Positions 30,430-38,515 of a stretch of DNA of 64,000 nt are shown piece after piece (position 1 is the first letter of the stretch; every line of letters starts with the position of its first letter). Position numbers and translations under genes: made by a program. This DNA comes from Variovorax saccharolyticus (GTDB taxonomy: Bacteria; Pseudomonadota; Gammaproteobacteria; Burkholderiales; Burkholderiaceae_C). Below the pieces are notes generated by a model. That model was not told where the DNA came from, ran no database searches, and worked only from the letters and a program-made list of their open reading frames with translations. Where the stretch lies: the NCBI RefSeq assembly GCF_030316765.1, contig NZ_JASZYT010000001.1, positions 558,001-622,000 of the forward strand. Direction: 5' to 3'.

Positions 30430-30654
30430 AAAGCAGTTCGTCAAAACGCCACTAAAATCGCGCTCCTCGCTGTGTTTCAGGGGGCAGCGTCGTATTGACA
30501 CCCCCGGGACCAGTGGTTGTAATCCTTGTCGGCAGCGCGCTGCCGGCGCGTCAGAGCTGCCACCCTTCTTCGGTACACCCACCCCCGTGGCGTCGTCACG
30601 GGGCTGGTGCCGCTTCTGACGACCCTGATCAACAATTTTCTGCAAGGGGCCCTT
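30430..30654 (+). promoter_or_regulatory. Leader region of the HU gene
   Basis: 225 bp without a gene. TAAAAT at 30453-30458 is a plausible -10; no well-spaced -35 is evident (TTGAAA at 30426-30431 is 21 bp away). AAGGGG seven bases before the GTG is the ribosome binding site. A promoter must lie here because HU is expressed highly and a separate transcription unit precedes it. Confidence 0.35.
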
Positions 30655-30927
30655 GTGAACAAAACCGAACTGATTGAGCACATCGCAAAGAACGCCGACA
30701 TCTCCAAAGCCGCAGCCACGCGGGCACTCGAATCCACCATCGGCGCCATTCGTACCACGCTCAAGAAGGGCGGCTCCGTGTCGCTCGTCGGTTTCGGCAC
30801 TTTCGCAGTCGGCAAGCGCGCTGCCCGGACCGGCCGCAATCCCCGGACCGGCGACGCGATTAAAATCAAGGCCGCCAAGATTCCCAAGTTCCGTCCCGGC
30901 AAGGCGCTCAAAGACGCGCTGAACTGA
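30655..30927 (+). CDS. hupB: HU family DNA-binding protein
   Basis: 90 residues with GTG start. [25 protein letters not shown] is the HU N-terminal helix pair, and [36 protein letters not shown] contains the beta-arm with the intercalating proline (RNPRTG). HU is a nucleoid protein that bends DNA. Followed at once by tRNA-Val and ppiD; the hupB-ppiD order matches that in E. coli. The GTG is preferred because it starts the invariant N-terminus and is preceded by AAGGGG. Confidence 0.96.
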   Translation: MNKTELIEHIAKNADISKAAATRALESTIGAIRTTLKKGGSVSLVGFGTFAVGKRAARTGRNPRTGDAIKIKAAKIPKFRPGKALKDALN

Positions 30928-30943
30928 GACATTGTTCAAGGTG

Positions 30944-31019
30944 GGGTGCTTAGCTCAGTTGGTAGAGCGGCGCTCTTACACGGCGTAGGTCGGGGGTTCG
31001 AGCCCCTCAGCACCCACCA
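30944..31019 (+). tRNA. tRNA-Val (anticodon TAC)
   Basis: 76 nt including encoded CCA. Acceptor GGGTGCT pairs with AGCACCC; D-arm GCTC/GAGC, anticodon stem GCGCT/GGCGT (with G-T pairs at the ends), loop CTTACAC giving anticodon TAC, T-arm GGGGG/CCCTC with TTCGAGC. It reads GTA and, by wobble, other valine codons. It sits 16 bp after the HU stop. Confidence 0.96.
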
Positions 31020-31027
31020 CCCGATGC

Positions 31028-31055
31028 AAAGGCGAACGGATCGTTCGCCTTTTTT
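31028..31055 (+). terminator. Rho-independent terminator after tRNA-Val
   Basis: Stem AAGGCGAAC/GTTCGCCTT followed by further T. It ends the hupB-tRNA-Val transcript 38 bp before ppiD. Confidence 0.85.
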
Positions 31056-31093
31056 CTTGCTGCGTCAATATTCGTCCTGGAAAGTGCTCAAGC

Positions 31094-33007
31094 ATGTTTG
31101 ATTCCTTCCGCAAGTACAACAAGATCATCATGGTGTTCTTGTTCTTGCTGATCATTCCCTCGTTCGTGCTGTTCGGCGTCGATCGGTACCAAGGCGGCGG
31201 CCAGGGCGAGAAGGTCGCGCGCGTCGACGGCGTCGACATCACGCGGCCCGACTGGGATGCTCAGCATCGCAACGAGGTCGACCGGATCCGCCAGCAGGCA
31301 CCCAACATCGATGCCTCGCTGCTCGACTCGGATGCGGCACGCTATGCGACGCTCGAGCGCATGGTGCGCGAGCGCGTGCTCGCAGCGGCAGCTTCCAAGT
31401 CGAACATGTCGGTGTCCGAGGAGCGGCTGGCGCGGCTGTTCGCGGCCGATCCAGGCCTGGCCAGCTTCCGCACCGCCGATGGCAAGTTCGACCGCGAGGC
31501 CTTCATGCGCGCAACCGGCCGCACGCCGGAGCAGTACGAAGCCGGCGTGCGCGCCGATCTCGCGACGCAGCAGGTGTCGCTCGGCGTGTCGGGCACCGCC
31601 TTCGCGACGCCGGCGCAGGCCGCGGCGACGCTCAATGCCTTCTACGACCGTCGCGAGATCCAGGTCGCGCTTTTCAAGCCCGCCGATTTCGCATCCAAGG
31701 TCACGGTCTCTGATGCCGACCTCGAGGCCTTCTACAAGGCGCACACGGCGCAGTTCCAGCAGCCCGAGCAGGCCAAGGTCGAATACCTGGTGCTGGATCT
31801 CGAGGCCGCGAAGAAGAACATCGCGGTCAGCGAGGCCGACCTGCGCAGCTACTACGACCAGAACGCAGCCCGCTTCGGCACCAAGGAAGAGCGGCGCGCG
31901 AGCCATATCCTGATCGCGGCGCCGCAATCTGCGCCGGCCGCCGAGCGCGAGCAGGCGCGCAAGAAGATCGATCAATTGCTGGCCGAGGTCCGCAAGAATC
32001 CCGGCAGCTTCGCCGATCTGGCGCGCAAGAATTCGCAGGACCCCGGCTCGGCAGAAAAGGGCGGCGACCTCGACTTCGTCACGCGCGGCGCGATGGTCAA
32101 GCCCTTCGAGGATGCGATGTTCGCGCTCAAGAAGGGCGAGATCAGCGGCGTGGTCGAGACCGAGTTCGGCTATCACATCATTCTGGTCAGCGACATCAAG
32201 CCGGCCGTCGTGCCGCCGTTCGACAAGGTGCGCGCCACGATCGAGAGCGAAGTCCGCAACCAGCAGGCGACGCAGGAGTTCGCCAAGGCGGCCGAGGCCT
32301 TCACCGACATCGTCTACCAGCAGCCCGACAGCCTGCAGCCGGCGGCCGACAAGCTCAAGCTGACGATCCAGACCGCGGGCAATGTCGCCCGCACGCCCGT
32401 GCCCGGTGCAACGGGTGCGCTGGCCAGCCGCAACTTCCTCAACGCGCTGTTCGCGCCCGACACGCTCGAGCGCAAGCACAACACCGAGGCGATCGAGATC
32501 GGTCCCAACCAGCTGGCCTCGGGCCGCGTGGTGCAGTACGCGCCGGCGCGCGCCCTGCCTTTCGACGAGGTCAAGGACAAGGTCCGCACGCAATTGGTCG
32601 CCGAACGCGCCGCGGCGCTGGCGCGCGCCGAAGGCGAGGCGAAGCTGGCGGCCTGGAAGACCGATCCGGCCGGCGCCAGCTTCGGTGCTCCCGTCACCGT
32701 GTCGCGGCTCGAGACCCAATCGCAGCCGCAGGCGGTGATCGAGGGCGCGCTGCGCGCAGATGCCGGCAAGCTGCCGACCTTGGTCGGCGCCGACCTCGGC
32801 GCCCAGGGCTACGCCGTCGTGCGCGTGTTGAAGAGCGTGCCGCGTACGCCGCCGGCGCCCGAGATGGCCAAGCAGGAGAACGAACAACTCGCGCAGGCCG
32901 TCGGCGCAGCCGAGACGGCCGCTTACTACAACCTGCTGAAGAACCGCTTCAAGGCCGAAATTCTGGTTCCGAGGCCCGCAGAATCGATTCTGGGCGCCGG
33001 ACGCTAG
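31094..33007 (+). CDS. ppiD: Periplasmic peptidyl-prolyl isomerase/chaperone PpiD
   Basis: 637 residues, close to E. coli PpiD (623). One N-terminal transmembrane helix (IIMVFLFLLIIPSFVLFGV, about residues 11-29) anchors a large periplasmic part. A SurA-like N-terminal chaperone domain (about 35-240) is followed by a parvulin PPIC domain (about 265-360: RRASHILIAAP, EKGGDLDFVTRGAMVKPFEDAMF, VETEFGYHIILV) and a C-terminal chaperone domain. It helps fold outer membrane and secreted proteins near SecYEG. Confidence 0.95.
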   Translation: MFDSFRKYNKIIMVFLFLLIIPSFVLFGVDRYQGGGQGEKVARVDGVDITRPDWDAQHRNEVDRIRQQAPNIDASLLDSDAARYATLERMVRERVLAAAASKSNMSVSEERLARLFAADPGLASFRTADGKFDREAFMRATGRTPEQYEAGVRADLATQQVSLGVSGTAFATPAQAAATLNAFYDRREIQVALFKPADFASKVTVSDADLEAFYKAHTAQFQQPEQAKVEYLVLDLEAAKKNIAVSEADLRSYYDQNAARFGTKEERRASHILIAAPQSAPAAEREQARKKIDQLLAEVRKNPGSFADLARKNSQDPGSAEKGGDLDFVTRGAMVKPFEDAMFALKKGEISGVVETEFGYHIILVSDIKPAVVPPFDKVRATIESEVRNQQATQEFAKAAEAFTDIVYQQPDSLQPAADKLKLTIQTAGNVARTPVPGATGALASRNFLNALFAPDTLERKHNTEAIEIGPNQLASGRVVQYAPARALPFDEVKDKVRTQLVAERAAALARAEGEAKLAAWKTDPAGASFGAPVTVSRLETQSQPQAVIEGALRADAGKLPTLVGADLGAQGYAVVRVLKSVPRTPPAPEMAKQENEQLAQAVGAAETAAYYNLLKNRFKAEILVPRPAESILGAGR

Positions 33008-33036
33008 TTTTTTCACGCTACAATCGATGGCTTGAC

Positions 33037-33113
33037 GGTGGCTGTAGCTCAGCTGGTAGAGTCCCAGATTGTGATTCTGGTCGTCGTGGGTTCGAGTCCC
33101 ATCAGCCACCCCA
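33037..33113 (+). tRNA. tRNA-His (anticodon GTG)
   Basis: 77 nt counting the extra 5' G(-1) and encoded CCA. Acceptor GTGGCTG/CAGCCAC, with G(-1) opposite C73, the identity pair of tRNA-His. D-arm GCTC...GAGT, anticodon loop ATTGTGATT giving GTG, T-arm GTGGG/CCCAT with TTCGAGT. It begins 30 bp after the ppiD stop. Confidence 0.96.
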
Positions 33114-33130
33114 AACATTGAACGTCAGCA

Positions 33131-33160
33131 AACAGGCACCTCGGTGCCTGTTTTGCTTTT
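33131..33160 (+). terminator. Rho-independent terminator after tRNA-His
   Basis: Perfect 10-bp stem AACAGGCACC/GGTGCCTGTT with a two-base apex, then TTGCTTTTT. It closes the ppiD-tRNA-His unit. Confidence 0.88.
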
Positions 33161-33271
33161 TGGGGCCGCGGTGCAGCGCCGCAATCAGGCGTTCGCCCAC
33201 TTCCTCCTTCTAGCGAGTCCTTTGAAGCGGCGCCACCGGGAGAATGCCGGGTGCTTTTTGTGGATGCTGGC

Positions 33272-33320
33272 TTGCGGCAATTGTGATTTGAATTAGAATT
33301 TCGGCTTTCCAATAAGAGGA
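33272..33320 (+). promoter_or_regulatory. Promoter and ribosome binding site of the H-NS gene
   Basis: -35 TTGCGG (33272-33277), 16-bp spacer, -10 TAGAAT (33294-33299), then AAGAGGA (33314-33320) nine bases before the ATG. The leader is short, about 25 nt. The surrounding bases are AT-rich against the high-GC background, which suits autoregulation by H-NS. Confidence 0.65.
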
Positions 33321-33329
33321 TAAGCACAG

Positions 33330-33668
33330 ATGGCTTCAACCCTTGCCGACATCAATTCGCAGATCAAGAAACACGACGAGCAGATCGCGCAATTGCGAAA
33401 GCAAGCCGAGGACCTGCGGAATCAGGAACGGGCGGGCATCATCGAAGAGGTGCGCAAAAAGATCGCCGAATATGGCCTGACCGCCACCGATCTGAAGCTC
33501 AGCGTGCGTGGTGCCAAGCGCAGCGTGGCTGTCGCGGCGCCCAAGAGTGCAGCCAAATACCGCAGCCCCACCGGCGAAACCTGGTCCGGCGGCCGTGGCC
33601 GCAAGCCGCGCTGGATCACCGAAGCACTGGCCGCCGGCAAGGCCCTGTCCGATTTCGAGATCAAGTAA
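33330..33668 (+). CDS. H-NS family histone-like nucleoid protein
   Basis: 112 residues. N-terminal coiled-coil oligomerisation part (about residues 5-50, LADINSQIKKHDEQIAQLRKQAEDLR), a linker of Ala/Lys/Val, and the C-terminal DNA-binding domain KYRSPTGETWSGGRGRKPRWI. This is the BpH3/Bv3F-type H-NS of betaproteobacteria, which silences AT-rich genes. The core loop is GRGRKP. It is followed by a strong terminator and one of the dispersed repeats. The only nearby AT-rich stretches are its own promoter and the Fur sites. Confidence 0.94.
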   Translation: MASTLADINSQIKKHDEQIAQLRKQAEDLRNQERAGIIEEVRKKIAEYGLTATDLKLSVRGAKRSVAVAAPKSAAKYRSPTGETWSGGRGRKPRWITEALAAGKALSDFEIK

Positions 33669-33692
33669 TCCGGTCAGTCCCGCCAAGCCAGC

Positions 33693-33719
33693 AAAAAGCC
33701 CCGCAATGCGGGGCTTTTG
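33693..33719 (+). terminator. Rho-independent terminator of the H-NS gene
   Basis: Perfect 11-bp stem AAAAGCCCCGC/GCGGGGCTTTT around AAT. Confidence 0.88.
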
Positions 33720-33724
33720 TCTTC

Positions 33725-33850
33725 CCGAGGCCGGCGCAAGCCCGGCCCGTTGGTGAAACACCGCGGAACCGGCTCCGCCGGGCCGCTGGTGTTGCCCCCG
33801 GCAGGGGGTGGGCGCCCGGACACGAAGTGCCGGGCAACCTGGGGGCGAGC
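33725..33850. repeat. Dispersed intergenic repeat between convergent genes
   Basis: Contains GGCTCCGCCGGGC, CCCCCGGCAGGGGGTGGGC, GACACGAAGTG and GCAACCTGGGGGCGAGC, and abuts the stop codon of the converging quinone oxidoreductase. It shares order and wording with 13456-13560 and, less closely, with 11152-11330. Confidence 0.75.
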
Positions 33851-34837
33851 CTAGTTCACCAGAACCAGCTTCCCCTTGACGCCCCGGGACCCCATGTGGG
33901 CATAGGCGGCGCGCAGTTCCGACATCGGAAGGGTCTGGTCGATCACCGGCTTGATCTTGCCCTGGCCGTACCACTTGGCCAATTCGGCCATCATTTGTGC
34001 ATTGGCCTTGGGTTCGCGCCTGGCGAAATCGCCCCAGAACACACCGACCAGCGAGGCGCCCTTGAGCAGCGTCAAATTCAGCGGCAGCGACGGAATCGGG
34101 CCGGCGGCGAAACCGACGACCAGATAGCGGCCGCGCCAACCGATGGAGCGAAATGCCGGTTCGGCGAAATCCCCGCCCACCGGGTCGTAAATGACATCCG
34201 GGCCCTTGCCGTCGGTCGCTGCCTTGACCGCATCGCGAAAACCATTGGGCAGTGCATGGGTGGTGTAGTTGATCGTCGCATCGGCGCCAATGGACTTGCA
34301 GAGTTCGCATTTCTCGTCGGTCGATGCCGCAGCAATGACCCGGGCCCCGGCGGCTTTCGCGATCTGGATGGCCGCGGTGCCGACGCCGCCGGCCGCGCCC
34401 AGCACGAGGACCGTTTCACCGGCCTTCAATTGAGCGCGGTCCATCAATGCGTGCCACGAGGTCGCATAGATCATGATGAAAGCCGCCGCATCGACAAACC
34501 CGAAGCCCTCCGGCAATGGCATGCACAATGCCGCCGGCGCCAGCGTGTGGGTGCCGAAGCCGCCGGTGCCCGAAAGGCAGGCGACGTTCTGCCCGACCTT
34601 CAGGTGCGTGACGCCTTCGCCCACGGCGGCGACCACGCCGGCATATTCGGATCCGGGGACAAAGGGCAGCGGTGGCTTGATCTGGTATTTGTTCTGCACG
34701 ATCAGCAGGTCCGGGAAATTCAGGCTCGCGGCCTTGATCTCGATCAGCACCTGACCGGGGCCCGGGGTGGGGGTCGGCAGTTCTTTCCAGGTCAGCGCCT
34801 CGACGCCGACGGGGTTCTCGCAGAGCCATGCGTGCAT
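33851..34837 (-). CDS. NADPH:quinone oxidoreductase family protein
   Basis: 328 residues of the zinc-free medium-chain dehydrogenase family. N-terminal GroES-like domain (PGPGQVLIEIKAASLNFPDLL, PFVPGSEYAGVV) and a Rossmann domain with VLVLGAAGGVGTAAIQIAKA. The zinc ligands of alcohol dehydrogenases are absent, as in quinone oxidoreductases. It would reduce quinones or enones with NADPH. The ATG at 34837 has GGAG ten bases upstream (CAGGAGACACGAGC). Confidence 0.9.
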   Translation of the reverse strand: MHAWLCENPVGVEALTWKELPTPTPGPGQVLIEIKAASLNFPDLLIVQNKYQIKPPLPFVPGSEYAGVVAAVGEGVTHLKVGQNVACLSGTGGFGTHTLAPAALCMPLPEGFGFVDAAAFIMIYATSWHALMDRAQLKAGETVLVLGAAGGVGTAAIQIAKAAGARVIAAASTDEKCELCKSIGADATINYTTHALPNGFRDAVKAATDGKGPDVIYDPVGGDFAEPAFRSIGWRGRYLVVGFAAGPIPSLPLNLTLLKGASLVGVFWGDFARREPKANAQMMAELAKWYGQGKIKPVIDQTLPMSELRAAYAHMGSRGVKGKLVLVN

Positions 34838-34967
34838 GCTCGTGTCTCCTGTGAATGAGTCTTGGGGCAATGAAAAATCCGGGCCATGATAGGCGGGCGG
34901 CACGAGGGGTGCATGTCCCAGCCGTGACGCACGCCCCGCCTACAATCGTCGCCACTGAACTGACGCC

Positions 34968-35741
34968 ATGAAGATACTCATTTCGAACGACGACGGTTTC
35001 CAGGCGCCCGGCCTCGTCGCCCTGCACGACGCGCTGAAGGACATCGCCGAGGTCGAGGTCGTCGCCCCCGAGCACAACAACAGCGCGAAATCCAACGCCC
35101 TGACACTGGCCGCGCCGCTCTACGTGCACAAGGCGCACAACGGCTTTCGCTACGTCACGGGGACGCCGGCCGACTGCGTGCACATCGCCCTCAAGGGACT
35201 GCTCGACTATCGGCCCGATCTGGTGGTGTCGGGCATCAACAATGGCGCCAACATGGGCGACGACACGATCTATTCGGGCACTGTCGGCGCGGCCATGGAA
35301 GCCTACCTGTTCGGCATTCCCGCCATCGCCTTCTCCCAGATAGAGAAGGGCTGGGCCCATGTCGATGCGGCGGCGCAAGTCGCGCGGCGGCTGGTCCAGC
35401 AGATCGAGCGTGAACGCCTGATCGGCGGCAATGCCTTCCTGCTGAACGTCAACGTGCCGAACCTTCCCTTCGATGAGCTCAAGCCGGTCAAGGTCTGCCG
35501 CCTGGGGCGGCGCCACGCGGCCGAGAAGGTCATCACCCAGGACAGTCCGCGCGGCGAGACCATGTACTGGATCGCCGGCGCCGGAGGGGCGAAGGACAGC
35601 GGCGAAGGAACCGATTTCCATGCGACCGCCGAGGGCCATGTGGCCTTGACTCCGCTGCAGATCGACCTCACCGACCACGCGAACCTCGGCCACTGGCGCG
35701 ACACCATGGTGCGTGTCGCGAGCAGCGCGTCCGGGAGCTGA
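34968..35741 (+). CDS. surE: 5'/3'-nucleotidase SurE
   Basis: 257 residues. MKILISNDDGFQAPGL holds the two metal-binding Asp (8 and 9); NNSAKSNALTL contains the conserved Ser/Asn, and VVSGINNGANMGDDTIYSGTVGAAMEA the phosphate site. SurE dephosphorylates nucleoside monophosphates and exopolyphosphate and aids stationary-phase survival. It opens the surE-pcm-nlpD-rpoS stress block; pcm begins one or two bases after its stop. Confidence 0.96.
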   Translation: MKILISNDDGFQAPGLVALHDALKDIAEVEVVAPEHNNSAKSNALTLAAPLYVHKAHNGFRYVTGTPADCVHIALKGLLDYRPDLVVSGINNGANMGDDTIYSGTVGAAMEAYLFGIPAIAFSQIEKGWAHVDAAAQVARRLVQQIERERLIGGNAFLLNVNVPNLPFDELKPVKVCRLGRRHAAEKVITQDSPRGETMYWIAGAGGAKDSGEGTDFHATAEGHVALTPLQIDLTDHANLGHWRDTMVRVASSASGS

Positions 35742-35742
35742 C

Positions 35743-36516
35743 TTGGCCAGCCAACGGCCCGGATTTCCGGTGCGCCTGACCCCCACGGCTTCGGCGGCAA
35801 CGCGCGGCCGCCTGCCGGCCGTGCCGGTCAAGCCGCTGGTTCCGGCAACCCCCTCGATGGCGTCCGACGCGGTGCGGGCGCGCATGGTGCAGCGCCTGGC
35901 AGCCCAGGGCATCGCGGACAGCCGAGTGCTGCGTGCCATGGGCACCGTGGAGCGTCATCTGTTCGTCGACAGTGCGCTGGTCAACCAGGCCTACGAGGAC
36001 ACCAGCCTGCCGATCGGACTGGGCCAGACGATCTCGAAGCCGAATGTGGTCGCGCGAATGATCGAGCTGCTGCTCGGCGCTCCCGCGCTGGCCGGCAAGC
36101 CTGGCGATCGCCTCGGACGCGTGCTCGAGATCGGCACCGGATGCGGCTACCAGGCGGCCGTGCTGAGCCATGTCGCGAGCGAGGTCTACAGCATCGAGAG
36201 GCTGCGCGGCCTGCACGAGAGGGCGCGCGTCAATTTGCGTTCCTTCCGCCTGGCCACGGTGCACCTGATGCTGGGCGACGGCATGGTCGGCTATCCGAAG
36301 GGCGCGCCCTATGCGGGCATCATCGCCGCGGCCGGCGGCGAGGCGGTGCCCGAAGCCTGGGTCACGCAGTTGGCAGTCGGCGGCCGGATCGTCGCGCCGA
36401 CCCAGTCGGCGAGCGGCGGACAGGCGCTGGTCGTCATCGACAAGACAGCGCGGGGGATCGAGCGCCGCATTCTTGAGGCGGTCCACTTTGTCCCCCTAAA
36501 ATCGGGAATTGCTTGA
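35743..36516 (+). CDS. pcm: Protein-L-isoaspartate O-methyltransferase
   Basis: 257 residues from a TTG start at 35743, with GGGAG five bases before. It repairs isoaspartyl damage in proteins using S-adenosylmethionine. The SAM-binding motif is RVLEIGTGCGYQAAVLS, followed by VYSIERLRGLHERAR. An N-terminal extension of about 40 residues with R/P-rich sequence precedes the core that begins ASDAVRARMVQRLAAQGI. Alternative starts are a GTG at 35713 within surE and an ATG at 35857; the extension's start is therefore uncertain. Confidence 0.92.
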   Translation: MASQRPGFPVRLTPTASAATRGRLPAVPVKPLVPATPSMASDAVRARMVQRLAAQGIADSRVLRAMGTVERHLFVDSALVNQAYEDTSLPIGLGQTISKPNVVARMIELLLGAPALAGKPGDRLGRVLEIGTGCGYQAAVLSHVASEVYSIERLRGLHERARVNLRSFRLATVHLMLGDGMVGYPKGAPYAGIIAAAGGEAVPEAWVTQLAVGGRIVAPTQSASGGQALVVIDKTARGIERRILEAVHFVPLKSGIA

Positions 36517-36527
36517 AGGGAAGAACA

Positions 36528-37472
36528 ATGCAGGGTATTGGCAATCGGAGCTGGCTAGCCGGCATGACGCTGGTGGGTGCGCTCGTGATTGCGGGGTGTG
36601 GCGCACCGCGCGGTCCGGTACCGGTCGAAGACCGCGGCACCATGACGCAGGCTCCGGGCGCGACCACTGGCGCCCCGGGCGGTCCGATGATCACCACCGA
36701 TGCATCGGGCAAGCCGCTGCCCGGCATCGAGAACTACGGCAAGCCCGGCTACTACGCCGTGCGCCCCGGTGACACCATCCGCCGCATCGCGCTCGAGACG
36801 GGCCAGACCTGGCAGAACATCGCCCGCTGGAACAACCTCGACAATCCCGACCTGATCGAGGTCGGCCAGGTGCTGCGGGTCGTCCCTCCGACCGGCGCCA
36901 GTGCATCGGCGCCGGCTGGCGATGCCTCCGCCGCGACCACCAAGCCCGTGACCCAGCCGATCGTCGCGCCCGCGACCGCCGCTTCCGCAGCAGCGGCGGC
37001 AGCCGCGGCGACCGCAGCCGCGCCGGCCGCAAGCACCGCCACCGCCAAGCCGCCGGCGCCGGTCACCGCCTCGCCGACCCCGCCCGCGGCCGCGTCGGGC
37101 GACGAGGACGTGGGCTGGATCTGGCCGGCACAAGGCACCTTGATCGCGGGCTTCGACGAGTCCAAGAACAAGGGCCTCGACATCGGCGGCAAGGCCGGCG
37201 ATTCGGTGCTGGCCGCGGCGGACGGCCGTGTGGTCTACGCCGGAGCAGGCTTGCGCGGCTACGGCAACCTGATCATCCTGAAGCACAACAACACCTACCT
37301 CACGGCCTATGCGCACAACCGCACCCTGCTCGTGAAGGAAGACCAGTCGGTGCAGAAGGGCCAGAAGATCGCCGAGATGGGCAACAGCGACGCCGACCGC
37401 GTCAAGCTGCACTTCGAAATCCGCCGCCAGGGCAAGCCGGTCGATCCGGCCCGCTACCTGCCGGTGCGCTAG
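36528..37472 (+). CDS. nlpD: Lipoprotein with LysM and M23 domains (NlpD-like)
   Basis: 314 residues. Lipoprotein signal with lipobox VIAGC (Cys24 or so), LysM domain (YYAVRPGDTIRRIALETGQTWQNIARWNNL, about 75-120), a long Ala/Pro/Thr linker, and a peptidase M23 domain (GWIWPAQGTLIAGFDESKNKGLDIGG, about 200-310). The M23 part has lost some catalytic residues: HxxxD is represented by KGLDIGG, and the end has LHFEIRRQGKPVDPA. NlpD activates cell-wall amidase AmiC during division rather than cleaving peptidoglycan itself. The ATG has AAGGGAAG upstream. Part of the surE-pcm-nlpD-rpoS block. Confidence 0.92.
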   Translation: MQGIGNRSWLAGMTLVGALVIAGCGAPRGPVPVEDRGTMTQAPGATTGAPGGPMITTDASGKPLPGIENYGKPGYYAVRPGDTIRRIALETGQTWQNIARWNNLDNPDLIEVGQVLRVVPPTGASASAPAGDASAATTKPVTQPIVAPATAASAAAAAAAATAAAPAASTATAKPPAPVTASPTPPAAASGDEDVGWIWPAQGTLIAGFDESKNKGLDIGGKAGDSVLAAADGRVVYAGAGLRGYGNLIILKHNNTYLTAYAHNRTLLVKEDQSVQKGQKIAEMGNSDADRVKLHFEIRRQGKPVDPARYLPVR

Positions 37473-37476
37473 TGCC

Positions 37477-38469
37477 ATGGCCGCTCCTCGCCCTCATCGC
37501 ATCGCGGACGTGCGGCGAGCGGCGGGCAACGGCGGCATCCCGATTCCATCGCTGGCGCGCAGCGCCGAGCCGGACGCCGACGACAGGGCCGGCGAGGCGC
37601 TGCCGGCCGAACTGGGCGGCGGCGACTCGCTGACCCTCTACCTGCGCGAAATCCGCCGCACGGAGCTGTTCACGCCCGACGAGGAGTACCGCACCGCCTG
37701 CGCTGCGCGCAGCGGCGATTTCGCGGCCCGGCAGTCGATGATCGAGCACAACCTCCGGCTGGTCGTGAACATCGCCAAGAGCTACCTGGGCCGCGGCGTG
37801 CCGATGGCCGACCTGATCGAGGAGGGCAATCTCGGACTGATGCACGCGATCAACAAGTTCGAGCCCGAGCGGGGCTTCCGCTTCTCCACTTATGCGACCT
37901 GGTGGATCCGGCAATCGATCGAGCGCGCGGCGATGATGCAGGCGCGGGCCATCCGCCTGCCGGTGCACGTGGTGCGCGAACTGCATCAGGTGATGCGCGC
38001 CCGCCGCACGCTCGAGGGCGATGCCGAGTTCCTGGCCCGGCGGCCCGATGGCGTGCGGGTCGAGGATGTGGCGGGGCTGCTCGGCCGCGAGGTGCAGGAA
38101 GTCGCCGAACTGCTGGCACTCGCCGAGGCCCCCCGTTCGCTCGATGCTGGCGGCGAGCGCGGTGACGACAGCTTCACGCTGGCCGATACCGTCGCATCGG
38201 ACGATGAGGGCGCCGACCCCACCGGCGTCACGCAGACGCATGAAGTCGAGAAGCTTCTCGATCGCTGGATACTGGCGCTCAGCGAGCGCGAGCGCGAGGT
38301 GCTCGAAGGGCGCTTCGGGCTGCACGACCGCGATCCGGAGACGCTCGAGGTGCTGAGCGTGCGCCTCGGCCTGACGCGCGAGCGCGTGCGCCAGATCCAG
38401 AACGAGGCACTGGCCAAGATGCGCCGGCAGCTGGCGCGGGCCGGCGTGCAGCGCGACGCGTTGCTGTAG
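37477..38469 (+). CDS. rpoS: RNA polymerase sigma factor RpoS
   Basis: 330 residues, the length of E. coli RpoS. It lacks region 1.1 and has region 1.2 (DSLTLYLREIRRTELFTPDEE), region 2 (EHNLRLVVNIAKSYLGRG, then [20 protein letters not shown]), region 3 and region 4.2 (LTRERVRQIQNEALAKMRRQL). RpoS directs general stress and stationary-phase transcription. It starts four bases after the nlpD stop, so the known internal promoters inside nlpD would drive it in part. Initiator ATG 37477. Confidence 0.96.
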   Translation: MAAPRPHRIADVRRAAGNGGIPIPSLARSAEPDADDRAGEALPAELGGGDSLTLYLREIRRTELFTPDEEYRTACAARSGDFAARQSMIEHNLRLVVNIAKSYLGRGVPMADLIEEGNLGLMHAINKFEPERGFRFSTYATWWIRQSIERAAMMQARAIRLPVHVVRELHQVMRARRTLEGDAEFLARRPDGVRVEDVAGLLGREVQEVAELLALAEAPRSLDAGGERGDDSFTLADTVASDDEGADPTGVTQTHEVEKLLDRWILALSEREREVLEGRFGLHDRDPETLEVLSVRLGLTRERVRQIQNEALAKMRRQLARAGVQRDALL

Positions 38470-38515
38470 TGGGCGCATCGTCGGACCGCCCCCGCCACCC
38501 TGAGACAATCCGGGG

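Noticed and set aside
28384-30939. Open frame of about 850 codons on the minus strand
   Set aside because: Antisense to the hydrolase, tartrate dehydrogenase-like and HU genes.
36930-37100. GCC/GCG-rich repeats
   Set aside because: These encode the Ala/Pro/Thr linker of the NlpD-like lipoprotein.
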